A stretch of DNA of 64,000 nucleotides from Streptomyces diastatochromogenes (GTDB lineage Bacteria; Actinomycetota; Actinomycetes; Streptomycetales; Streptomycetaceae): positions 1 through 64,000 of the forward strand of contig NZ_MCGQ01000009.1 of NCBI RefSeq assembly GCF_002242805.1, read 5' to 3'. Numbering within the stretch: the stretch's first letter is position 1; every line of letters starts with the position of its first letter. The notes below the pieces were generated by a model. That model was not told the DNA's origin, ran no database searches, and was given only the letters and a program-made list of their open reading frames with translations. The position numbers were made by a program, and so were the translations under genes. Shown here in pieces: positions 25,767-32,788 of the stretch.

Positions 25767-27680
25767 ATGGGCGGCATCGGCAAGACCGCGCTGGCGGTGG
25801 AGGCGGCGCATCGGGCGCGTGCGGAGGGCTGGTTCCCGGGCGGGACTCTGTTCGTGGACCTGCGCGGGTACGACGACGACCCGGTCACAGCTGATCAGGC
25901 CGTTCTGGCGCTCCTCGACGCACTCGGCGTACGGGACCGAGATCTGCCGCCGACGACGGAGCGCCAGTACGACGCGTACCGGGCGCTCCTCGCCGAACGG
26001 CAAGACCGGATGCTGCTGATCCTGGACAACGCGTCGGATCCGTCGCAGTACGTGCCGCTGCTGCCCGGTACGGACCATCACCGGGTACTCATCACGTCCC
26101 GGGACCGTCCCGATGCTCTTCCGGTGCGGCTCATCGACCTCGAAACTCTTGCCTCGGACGACTCGGTTGCCCTGGTGGCCCGCGCCCTGCACGACACCGA
26201 CGAACGCGACGAACGTCCGGGGTGCGAGCCCGACGCCCTGCACGAACTGGCCGATCTTTGTGGCCACTTGCCCCTGGCGCTTCAGATCGCGGTAGGGATG
26301 CTGCGCCGGCGTCGCCATCGGGGCATCGACTCTCTGGTGGCCGATATCCGGGATGCCGGGGACCCGACCGCTGTTCTCGACCACGGGAGCCCGGGCACAG
26401 ACCTGTACGGGCGGTCACTCGTGATTCGGCCTGTGTTGGAGACGTCGTATCGCCGACTACCACCGGAGCAGGCCCGGTTGCTGCGGCTGCTCTGTCTTGC
26501 TCCGGTTGCGGAGACAGGCACGGAGGCGATCGCCGCTCTGGCCGACGTCGAAACGGAAGCGGTGCTCTTGCTGCTGGAGGACCTAGCCGCCGCACATATC
26601 GTCACACCGGTTCGGCCCTCCGACGGGACAGCTCCCGACATGCGGTGGCGGCTGCATGACCTGGTGCGGGTGTTCGGGGCGGGTGTGGTGGCGGGGGATG
26701 CAAGGTTGCGAGAGGAGGGGGAGGCGGCACGGGAGCGGGTGCTGGAGTTCTACGTCCGCTGGGCGGCTGCGGCCGATCGCCGGTTGCGGTGGCTGCCGGG
26801 GATGGCAGAGCCGGAGCGATTCATGGACAGGGCGCAGGCGTTGGCGTGGCTGGACAGGGAGCGGGCGGGGCTCGTGGCGGCAGCGGGATGGGCACAAGAG
26901 GAGCGGTTCGCGGACGCAGGGGTGCGGCTGGCCGAGTGCCTGGGGATGTACCTGTACTGGCGGCGGTATTTCGACGACTGGACCGCCGCCACGGAAGCAG
27001 CGCGGGATGCCACCCACCGGGCCGGGGACCTGCTGGGCGAGGCGATTGCGTGGGGCAACATCGGCTTGGCCCTGCGGGGGGCGGGCCGGACGAGGGAAGC
27101 AATCGACGCCCACACCCGCGCCCGCAACCTGTACCAAGCGGCCGGAGACCGCCACCTCGAGGCCGGGGCGTGGAACAACCTCGGCAACGCCCTGAGGCAG
27201 GTGGGCCGGACCGAGGAGGCGATCGACGCCCACACCCGCGCCCGCGACCTGCACCAAGCCGCCGGAGACCGCCACCTCGAGGCCGGGGCGTGGAACAACC
27301 TCGGCAACGCCCTAAGGCAGGTGGGCCGGACCGAGGAGGCGATCGACGCCCACACCCGCGCCCGCAACCTGCACCAAGCCGCCGGAGACCGCCACCGTGA
27401 GGGCAGGGTATGGAACAACCTCGGAAATACCCTGAGGCAGATGGGCCGGACGGAGGAAGCGATCAAGGCGTACGGCAAGTCCCGGGACATCCTCCGGGAG
27501 TTCGAGAACTGGTACGACGAGGGGCGCACCCTCGAGAACCTGGCCCACGTCCACAACGCCGCTCACCGCCCCGCCGAAGCCCGCTCCGCCTACCTCCAGG
27601 CCGCCGAGGCTTTCACCCGCGCCAACGCCCCGGACCGAGCCGTCCAAGCCCGCACCCGCGCCGCCGAACTACCGGCATAA
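25767..27680 (+). CDS. Second NB-ARC/TPR STAND ATPase, N-terminus outside any normal start
   Basis: 637 residues from ATG 25767, but that ATG lies inside the Walker A loop (VTGMGGIGKT), so it cannot be the real N-terminus of a working ATPase. The same frame is open back to 25452 and encodes the expected pre-domain (LPPRPLGFTGRSAELDRLL at about 25644-25698), yet contains no ATG, GTG or TTG. The rest is complete: Walker B LLILDNAS, ITSRDR, GHLPLAL, winged helix (WRLHDLVRVFG), then about five TPRs. Either a +1 frameshift fuses it to the upstream PNP protein, a rare start (CTG 25644) is used, or a recent indel broke the gene. Confidence 0.8.
   Translation: MGGIGKTALAVEAAHRARAEGWFPGGTLFVDLRGYDDDPVTADQAVLALLDALGVRDRDLPPTTERQYDAYRALLAERQDRMLLILDNASDPSQYVPLLPGTDHHRVLITSRDRPDALPVRLIDLETLASDDSVALVARALHDTDERDERPGCEPDALHELADLCGHLPLALQIAVGMLRRRRHRGIDSLVADIRDAGDPTAVLDHGSPGTDLYGRSLVIRPVLETSYRRLPPEQARLLRLLCLAPVAETGTEAIAALADVETEAVLLLLEDLAAAHIVTPVRPSDGTAPDMRWRLHDLVRVFGAGVVAGDARLREEGEAARERVLEFYVRWAAAADRRLRWLPGMAEPERFMDRAQALAWLDRERAGLVAAAGWAQEERFADAGVRLAECLGMYLYWRRYFDDWTAATEAARDATHRAGDLLGEAIAWGNIGLALRGAGRTREAIDAHTRARNLYQAAGDRHLEAGAWNNLGNALRQVGRTEEAIDAHTRARDLHQAAGDRHLEAGAWNNLGNALRQVGRTEEAIDAHTRARNLHQAAGDRHREGRVWNNLGNTLRQMGRTEEAIKAYGKSRDILREFENWYDEGRTLENLAHVHNAAHRPAEARSAYLQAAEAFTRANAPDRAVQARTRAAELPA
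27061..27480 (+). repeat. Near-identical 120-bp TPR-coding tandem repeats
   Basis: The block beginning CACACCCGCGCCCGC recurs at 27111, 27231 and 27351, an exact 120-bp period (40-residue TPR units), with only scattered base differences. DNA identity this high suggests recent duplication or gene conversion of the sensor repeats. Confidence 0.85.
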
Positions 27681-27769
27681 CCGGGGACGTACAAGCACGG
27701 CTGGGCCGTCACATGAGACGGCCTCTACCCCTACCCTGACAGTGACGATGCTGCTGAGAGGGGCAGGCC

Positions 27770-29023
27770 GTGATGTCCTCAGAAGCTACTCCGGGCCCGT
27801 ACACCGATCCGCTGCGGTTCGGTCAGAGGGTGCAAATCCTCCGCGAGCGCCGTGGGATGACCCAGTCTCAACTCGGTGGTCTCATCGGTCTGTCGGAGCA
27901 CACTGTGCGGAAAATCGAGAACGGCCAGCAGAAGACACCTGGTCTCGACACGGTGCTGCGCATCGCTGAAGCTCTGCGCGTCGCGGACCTGGCCGAGCTG
28001 ACTGGCCGCTCCGACACACACGTGGACCTGTTCATCGGCCCCGGCCATCCACGCCTCGCGGCCGTCAAGGCCGCCGTCGACAGCTTCCCGCTCAGCACCG
28101 GCGTCGAGCCGCCACCGGTGGCGCATCTTGAGGCCCGGCTGCACGCTGCATGGAAGGCACGGCACGCGTCGAAGAACCATCGCGAGGCGATCGGGAAACT
28201 GCTGCCCGACCTGATCCGCGACGCACAAGCCCTTGTCCGGCATGCCGACAGCGCAGCTGACCGACGCGCCGCGCAAGCCCAGCTCGCCCAGACATACTCG
28301 CTCTCGCAGTTCTTCATCGCCTACCAGCCCGACTCGTCCCTGCTGTGGCGCGTCGCCGAACGCTGCATGATCGCCGCCCAGGAGAGCGAAGACCCCCATG
28401 CCATCGGCGTCGCCTCGTGGCTGTTGGCGCAAGCACACCGCGACTCGGGGCCGAGGCACTACGACACTGCCGACGCCGTCAACACGGAGGCAGTGCGGTT
28501 CCTTGAGCCCCTGCTGCCCGATGCCTCGGACGACGTCCTCGCCATCGCGGGAGCCCTTGAGTTCGAACTTGGCTACACCGCCGCCCGGCGACACGAAACC
28601 GGAACGGCATGGCGGCACTGGGACAAGGCCAACGACATGGCGGCGCGGTTGCCGGCCGACTACTACCACCCGGTCACCAGCTTCAGCCAGGCCGTCATGG
28701 GCGCGCACGCGGTTACTGTGGCTGTGGAGCTGCATCAGGGCGGTGAGTCTGTGCGGCAGGCGGCCCGCGCCGATCAGACGACCATCCAGTCCCGTCCCCG
28801 CCGTGCCCGTCACCGGATCGAGGAGGCCCGCGGCTACCACCTCGACAACCAGCCGGACGTGGCAGTCGCCTCGCTGGAGAAGGCGTACGAGGCCGCACCG
28901 GAGACGATCCGGTACAACGGCTACGCGCGGGCGATCCTCCTGGAACAGGTCGAGTCGACGCAGGCTCCTCGTCGTCGCCGTGCATCGGAACTCGCGGTGA
29001 AGGTCGGCCTGCTCGCTGCCTGA
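27770..29023 (+). CDS. XRE-family regulator with long C-terminal helical domain
   Basis: 417 residues. An N-terminal XRE helix-turn-helix (RFGQRVQILRERRGMTQSQL, then GLSEHTVRKIENGQQKTPGL) is followed by about 330 residues of helical, probably TPR-like sequence (LLWRVAERCMIAAQESEDPH, GARRHETGTAWRHWDKAND). Starts at GTG 27770 or ATG 27773 after GAGAGGGG. Such regulators in Streptomyces often sit beside a small DUF6415-type gene, as here. It lies 89 bp after the NB-ARC gene on the same strand, so it could control, or ride with, the NLR-like locus. Target unknown. Confidence 0.88.
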   Translation: MMSSEATPGPYTDPLRFGQRVQILRERRGMTQSQLGGLIGLSEHTVRKIENGQQKTPGLDTVLRIAEALRVADLAELTGRSDTHVDLFIGPGHPRLAAVKAAVDSFPLSTGVEPPPVAHLEARLHAAWKARHASKNHREAIGKLLPDLIRDAQALVRHADSAADRRAAQAQLAQTYSLSQFFIAYQPDSSLLWRVAERCMIAAQESEDPHAIGVASWLLAQAHRDSGPRHYDTADAVNTEAVRFLEPLLPDASDDVLAIAGALEFELGYTAARRHETGTAWRHWDKANDMAARLPADYYHPVTSFSQAVMGAHAVTVAVELHQGGESVRQAARADQTTIQSRPRRARHRIEEARGYHLDNQPDVAVASLEKAYEAAPETIRYNGYARAILLEQVESTQAPRRRRASELAVKVGLLAA

Positions 29024-29145
29024 GAGTAGCGACCGGATTACGGTCGGTAGTACCGCACTGGCGCTTCTACGGTCGAAGCCTCAAGACCCCGGCGGCCTGG
29101 CAGGGCCCCGGGGCGTGGCCAACGCTTCGAGGGAGCGCCGACACC

Positions 29146-29538
29146 ATGAAAGCTACAACCCGATCGGCTGCCGTGGCAGATCACGGTCAGGGAGTCCCGC
29201 TGGACCTCGCGACGATGCGCGAGACCGTGAACATCCTGCTGGACCCGGATGCCGTCCCGAACGTACTGCCCCTGTCCGGCGCCGAGATCGAAACGCTGAC
29301 CCTGGCGGTACGCGGCCAACTGGAGCTGCTCATCCCAGAGGTCGAGGTAGCAGCCAAGAAGCTGGACAAGGAAAGCATCCCTCGCTACTGCGCGCTCGCC
29401 TGTATCGGCGACGCACGCAGTCGGCTCCAGGCCGAACCGAGCCGCCGGTACGGCGGAGCCGCCGGCCACGCCCGGCGTCTGGCCCGCGCCCTGAACGCCC
29501 TGTGCGACCACTACGAGAAGATCAGCAGTGATCGGTAG
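29146..29538 (+). CDS. DUF6415-like small protein
   Basis: 130 residues, probably cytosolic and helical. The core LRGQ-type segment (AVRGQLELLIPEVEVAAKKL, then IPRYCALACIGDARSRL) matches my recollection of the streptomycete DUF6415 family, which typically lies next to XRE regulators. ATG 29146 is preceded by GAGGGAG. It follows the XRE gene after 122 bp. Biochemical function is not known. Confidence 0.75.
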   Translation: MKATTRSAAVADHGQGVPLDLATMRETVNILLDPDAVPNVLPLSGAEIETLTLAVRGQLELLIPEVEVAAKKLDKESIPRYCALACIGDARSRLQAEPSRRYGGAAGHARRLARALNALCDHYEKISSDR

Positions 29539-29965
29539 TGAGGGCGGCTGTCGCTCACGAGTCGTGAAGACGCGGGCACCTTGCTGACCGCACCCCCATG
29601 GCGACCGCAGGGTCAAGGTCGCACCGAACGCCCCTCCTGTCTCGGGCCGAACACCTCAGCGGGAGAGGTTCCTCGGCCGGTCTCCGCCTGTCTTCAGGCC
29701 GCCCAGCCGTCACCCAAGCCAACGTCCCGCCGCCGCCACCCTCATCGCACTCACCCTCGCCGCAACCGCCCTCACCGCTGGCGGCACCGGCTCCGGCCAG
29801 TAACCGCCCCTCGCCTCGCCGCCGACGCCGGACTGCTCGCCGTGGCCCTTGCGTTCGCGCTGTCCCTCGCCTGGGTGCTGCCGTCTTCCGTGAACCCGCA
29901 GGCGGATCTGGGGGGGGCAAAAGTGCCCGACGGGCTCATCCTCGGCTTCGGCTGATGAAGAACTT
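29539..29965 (+). pseudogene. Non-coding stretch with 5' remnant of a sugar ABC permease
   Basis: No intact gene is present. From about 29815 to the TGA at 29953-29955 one frame reads RLAADAGLLAVALAFALSLA, then WVLPSSVNPQADLG and VPDGL. This is how the first membrane helix and following loop of MalG-type carbohydrate ABC permeases read. The match stops where the IS200/IS605 end begins (about 29966). The C-terminal part of such a permease is found beyond the IS at about 31739-31909, so I read this as a broken gene. The preceding 29539-29800 shows only low-complexity Pro/Arg frames. Confidence 0.5.
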
Positions 29966-30110
29966 CGTGACTCCACCCATGACTAAAGTCGCGGGCTTCC
30001 TGTATCGGTGGTTAGGCCACCTTGCAGAGGACCAGCCCGGCCCTGTTGAGGACGTTCGTCGCGCCGACGTGGTCGGCGTTCGCTGTGAAGCCGCACGTGA
30101 CGCATTCGAA
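29966..30110 (-). ncRNA. Putative omega RNA (reRNA) of TnpB
   Basis: In IS200/IS605 elements the tnpB 3' end plus the right-end hairpin is transcribed as the guide RNA of TnpB. The hairpin CCCGCGAC-TTTA-GTCATGGG (29995-29976) is in the expected place, 17 bases after the tnpB stop. The guide would be the flanking bases just left of 29966. Inferred from family knowledge only; the 5' limit is a guess. Confidence 0.3.
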
Positions 30111-31220
30111 CTTCGCTTGGGTGGCGCGGTTCCCCTTCGCGACGTGCCCGCATGCGAGGCACGTGCGGGAGGTGTTGCGCGCATCCACCGGAACCACGAG
30201 GCGACCGGCGCTTTCAGCCTTGTTCGCCAGGATTCCGAGGAACTGCGCCCAACCCGCGTCGAGGATGCTGCGGTTGAGCCCGGCCTTCGCGGCGGCGCCG
30301 TTCGGCAGGAAGACGCCTGGCGTCTCGGGGTCGGGCTTGGGCTTGGGTGCACGGGTCATGCCCGCCGTGTTCAGCCGCTCGTGTGCGATCGCGTCGTGGT
30401 CGCGGACCAGGGCGAGCGCGGTCTTGTGGTGAAAGTCGAGGCGCTGTCTGCGGATCTTGGCGTGCAGCTTGGCGACCTTGCGGGCTGCGGCGCGGTGCTT
30501 CTTGGTGCGCTGCCGGGTGCGCTTGGGGAAGGTCGCCAAGTGCCGCTGCGCGTCGGCCAGCTCGACGGCCGCCGCGTCGAGAAACTTGGGATTGGCGACG
30601 TGCTCGCCGTCCGATGTGGACAAAAAGTGCGTGGTGCCCATGTCGATGCCGACGACCGCGTCGATGGACGGGAGCGGCTCGGCGGGGACGTCGTCACAGG
30701 AGAGGACCACGTACCAGCGGTTCCTGTCGCGCTTGACGCTGATCGTCTTCACCCGGCCCTGCACGAGCCGGTGCTGGTGCACCCGGACGTGCCCGACGCC
30801 CTGGAGACGCACGCGGGTGTGCGGGTCGTGCGGGGTGGAGTCCCAGCGGCAGCCGTCGCCGTCCTTCGGGAACACCACGGTGTCGAAGTGCCCGACGCCC
30901 TTGAAGCGGGGATATCCCGGCGCCTGCCCGGCCTTGATTCGCCGAAAGAACGCCTGGAATGCCTTGTCGAGACGGCGCAGGGTCGCCTGCTGGGAGGAGA
31001 ACGACCAGCGGCCCTGACGCTCCGGGTCGAACGCCCGGATCTCCTTCAGCTGAGCCGACTGGTCCCCGTACTTGATGCTCGTCTTCGAGCTGTGCCGCCA
31101 GGCGTCCCGGCGCTCCTGCAAGGCGCCGTTGTACAGCGAGCAGTGATCCCGCAGCATCTCGCCCAGCGCGACCGCCTGACGAGCCGTGGGCCGCAGCAGG
31201 AACTTGTACGCGCGGATCAC
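30012..31220 (-). CDS. tnpB: TnpB RNA-guided nuclease of IS200/IS605
   Basis: 402 residues. The RuvC-like site is complete: Asp193 in VVGIDMGTTHF, Glu281 in AHERLNTAGM and Asp383 in NADHVGATNV. The zinc ribbon has CLAC (354-357) and CVTC (373-376). The N-terminal OrfB/WED-like part starts VIRAYKFLLRPT. Start GTG 31220 overlaps the tnpA stop (GTGA). TnpB proteins are ancestors of Cas12 and cut DNA under a guide from the element's right end, favouring IS maintenance. The gene appears intact. Confidence 0.93.
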   Translation of the reverse strand: MIRAYKFLLRPTARQAVALGEMLRDHCSLYNGALQERRDAWRHSSKTSIKYGDQSAQLKEIRAFDPERQGRWSFSSQQATLRRLDKAFQAFFRRIKAGQAPGYPRFKGVGHFDTVVFPKDGDGCRWDSTPHDPHTRVRLQGVGHVRVHQHRLVQGRVKTISVKRDRNRWYVVLSCDDVPAEPLPSIDAVVGIDMGTTHFLSTSDGEHVANPKFLDAAAVELADAQRHLATFPKRTRQRTKKHRAAARKVAKLHAKIRRQRLDFHHKTALALVRDHDAIAHERLNTAGMTRAPKPKPDPETPGVFLPNGAAAKAGLNRSILDAGWAQFLGILANKAESAGRLVVPVDARNTSRTCLACGHVAKGNRATQAKFECVTCGFTANADHVGATNVLNRAGLVLCKVA

Positions 31221-31660
31221 AAGCCGCCCCCCATCTTCCGGGGGCGTTCCCACTGGGTGTCGATGTACCGCTGCACCGTCTCGGCGCTCACCGCGCCCAC
31301 CGAGGCAGCGAAGTACGACGACGACCACAGGGTCGGAAGCTTCGACCGCAGGTGCGGGAACTCCTCGCGCAGGACGCGGGAGGTGAAGCCCTTGAACTGG
31401 TTCGCGACGTACGAGGCCGATGACTTCGGATCGTGCTTGACGAACAGGCGGACGTGGTCGGACATGACTTCGAGCGCCACGATCCCCCACCCCCGTTCGT
31501 CGGCCTTGGCCCGGATCAGTTCCTCAAGGCGTGACGCGACCCGTCCATCCAGCACCGGACGGCGGTACTTCGAGCACCACACCACGTGCAGCCCAAGGTC
31601 GTACACGCCGCCCGAGAACCGGCGAACTTTCCTGTCCACAGCCACACGACGAATATACAA
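31217..31660 (-). CDS. tnpA: TnpA Y1 transposase with altered HUH motif
   Basis: 147 residues, the family's usual size. The catalytic tyrosine is likely Tyr132 (ETVQRYIDTQW). The metal-binding HUH motif, normally DHVHL, reads SDHVRLFV here: His69-Val70-Arg71, from codon CGC at 31450-31448. Loss of the second His should disable single-strand cleavage. The rest (FKGFTSRVLREEFPHL, LWSSSYFAASVGAVS) is well conserved. The start is unclear: TTG 31660 overlaps the left-end palindrome, and GTG 31645 and 31639 are alternatives. Confidence 0.88.
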   Translation of the reverse strand: MYIRRVAVDRKVRRFSGGVYDLGLHVVWCSKYRRPVLDGRVASRLEELIRAKADERGWGIVALEVMSDHVRLFVKHDPKSSASYVANQFKGFTSRVLREEFPHLRSKLPTLWSSSYFAASVGAVSAETVQRYIDTQWERPRKMGGGL

Positions 31661-31675
31661 ACGCCATCTGTATAT
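31653..31675. repeat. IS200/IS605 left-end palindrome
   Basis: ATATACA (31653-31659) and TGTATAT (31669-31675) form a 7-bp stem with a nine-base loop next to the tnpA start, in the position of the TnpA-recognised left-end hairpin. It may also hide the tnpA start codon in mRNA. Confidence 0.6.
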
Positions 31676-31690
31676 GAAAGCCCCTGGACC

Positions 31691-31909
31691 CCGAACATCA
31701 CACGTACGTGTGAACTGCCCTGCTCAGCCCCCGACCAGATGCCGGCCTCGGTCAGCATCAACGACTTCTTCGGCAACCGGGGAATGGTGGCGTACGGGCA
31801 GCTCGCCGCCTTCTCCGTGATCTACTCGACGCCGGTGATCTTGTTGTATGTGCTCGTGGCGCGCCGGCTGGGGGGTGGGTTCGCACTCGGTGGCGCGGTC
31901 AAGGGATAG
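31691..31909 (+). pseudogene. 3' remnant of a carbohydrate ABC transporter permease
   Basis: From about 31739 to the TAG at 31907-31909 the frame reads SINDFFGNRGMVAYGQLAAF, then SVIYSTPVILLYVLVARRLG and GGFALGGAVKG. This is the last membrane helix and the characteristic KG terminus of MalG-like sugar permeases. There is no ribosome site and the central domain (EAA loop) is missing. With the 5' remnant at 29815-29955 it makes a permease gene interrupted by the IS, with some 160 codons lost. Confidence 0.65.
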
Positions 31910-31970
31910 CCGGAACGGGTGATCCGTCCGTTACCTACCGAACGGCCGGAACATACCGAACGGCCGGAAC
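31909..31970 (+). repeat. GCCGGAAC-type repeats upstream of the HTH gene
   Basis: GCCGGAACGG at 31909-31918, then two 18-bp direct repeats TACCGAACGGCCGGAACA (31936-31953 and 31954-31970, last base differs). The GCCGGAAC core recurs in the 16-bp tandem repeats downstream of the same gene. Confidence 0.7.
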
Positions 31971-32046
31971 CGTACGTTCCTACAATTAGTGATCCTGTCG
32001 GAACGGCCTGTAGTCAACTCATGGGTAGCTCCCTACCTTGTGCTGA

Positions 32047-32754
32047 GTGCGCCAGCCCTCAGCCCAACCGAACCCCTCGACTCCCCCGTTCAACGCCCCG
32101 GCCGCCCGCAGGCTCCGTGCCGCCCTCGGCATGGGGCCCGAGCACGTCGCCTACGGGATGCGTGCGTCGTACGGGATGCCCTATGTCACGCCCGACCTCG
32201 TGGCCGCGTGGGAGCGCGGCGCCGCCGCGCCCAGCAACCCCGAACTCACCGCTCTCGCGGGCGTGCTCTGGTGTTCGCCGGGCGAACTGATCGGCCGGCC
32301 GCGGACCCTGCGCGAGCACCGCGTCTCACGCGGGATCGCCCCGGAGGACGTCGCCCGTGCCGTCGGCATGGACCTGCCCGGGTACCTGCACATGGAGGAC
32401 AGCGGGACATGGCGCGGCAACGAGCGCCAGTCGGCCGTGCTCGCGGACGTGCTGCAGCTGTCCCTGCCCGACTTCGTGACCGTCACGGACCGCGAGACCA
32501 AGCTCGCCGAGTTGCTGCACAGCGCGGTGACCACCCGCTGGCAGGCCTATGTGCGCCCGGTGGCGAAGGTTGCGCCCCTGGACCGGGGGGTCCTGGAGGA
32601 CGTGCTGCAGGAGCTGCACGAGGACTACCAGGGGCACATGGCCGCCACCCTCAGCTGGGGCGGCGGCACCAAGGAGGCCAGTGTGTCCGGCCGGGACTTC
32701 ATCGACCAGATCGTCGAGATCTTCTGGACCGCGGTCGAGAGCCGGAACGGTTAG
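32047..32754 (+). CDS. Helix-turn-helix (XRE-like) protein
   Basis: 235 residues with two successive XRE-like HTH units: ARRLRAALGMGPEHVAYGMR (about 20-75) and TLREHRVSRGIAPEDVARAV (about 90-135). A helical C-terminal domain follows (LAELLHSAVTTRWQAYVRPV, then DFIDQIVEIFWTAVE). Start GTG 32047: a -10-like TACCTT (32034-32039) lies seven bases upstream and there is no Shine-Dalgarno site, so the mRNA is probably leaderless. The stop TAG lies inside the first of three 16-bp repeats. Convergent with pfkA. Target genes unknown. Confidence 0.87.
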   Translation: MRQPSAQPNPSTPPFNAPAARRLRAALGMGPEHVAYGMRASYGMPYVTPDLVAAWERGAAAPSNPELTALAGVLWCSPGELIGRPRTLREHRVSRGIAPEDVARAVGMDLPGYLHMEDSGTWRGNERQSAVLADVLQLSLPDFVTVTDRETKLAELLHSAVTTRWQAYVRPVAKVAPLDRGVLEDVLQELHEDYQGHMAATLSWGGGTKEASVSGRDFIDQIVEIFWTAVESRNG

Positions 32755-32788
32755 AAGCCGGAACGGTTAGAGGCCGGAACGGTTAGAA
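32741..32788. repeat. Three 16-bp tandem repeats spanning two stop codons
   Basis: GCCGGAACGGTTAGAR occurs at 32741-32756, 32757-32772 and 32773-32788. The first unit carries the TAG of the HTH gene, and the third carries the reverse-strand TAA of pfkA. Confidence 0.85.

Larger units (their letters stand above)
29966..31690 (-). mobile_element. IS200/IS605-family insertion sequence (tnpA + tnpB)
   Basis: Minus-strand tnpA then tnpB with GTGA overlap, bounded by subterminal palindromes. The right-end hairpin is at 29976-29995, followed on the minus strand by the typical GAGTCAC end. The left-end imperfect palindrome is at 31653-31675, next to the tnpA start. These elements have no terminal inverted repeats or target duplication, so exact ends are approximate. 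It sits between two parts of a sugar-permease gene. Confidence 0.8.

Noticed and set aside
27061..27480. CRISPR-like array
   Set aside because: The repeats are contiguous 120-bp coding TPR units without spacers.
29598..31820. 740-codon plus-strand ORF across the IS element
   Set aside because: It is antisense to tnpA/tnpB, whose catalytic residues are clear on the minus strand.
21978..31909. Prophage or integrative conjugative element
   Set aside because: No integrase, terminase, tra/ftsK gene or flanking tRNA with att repeats was seen; only an IS200/IS605 element and defence-like genes.
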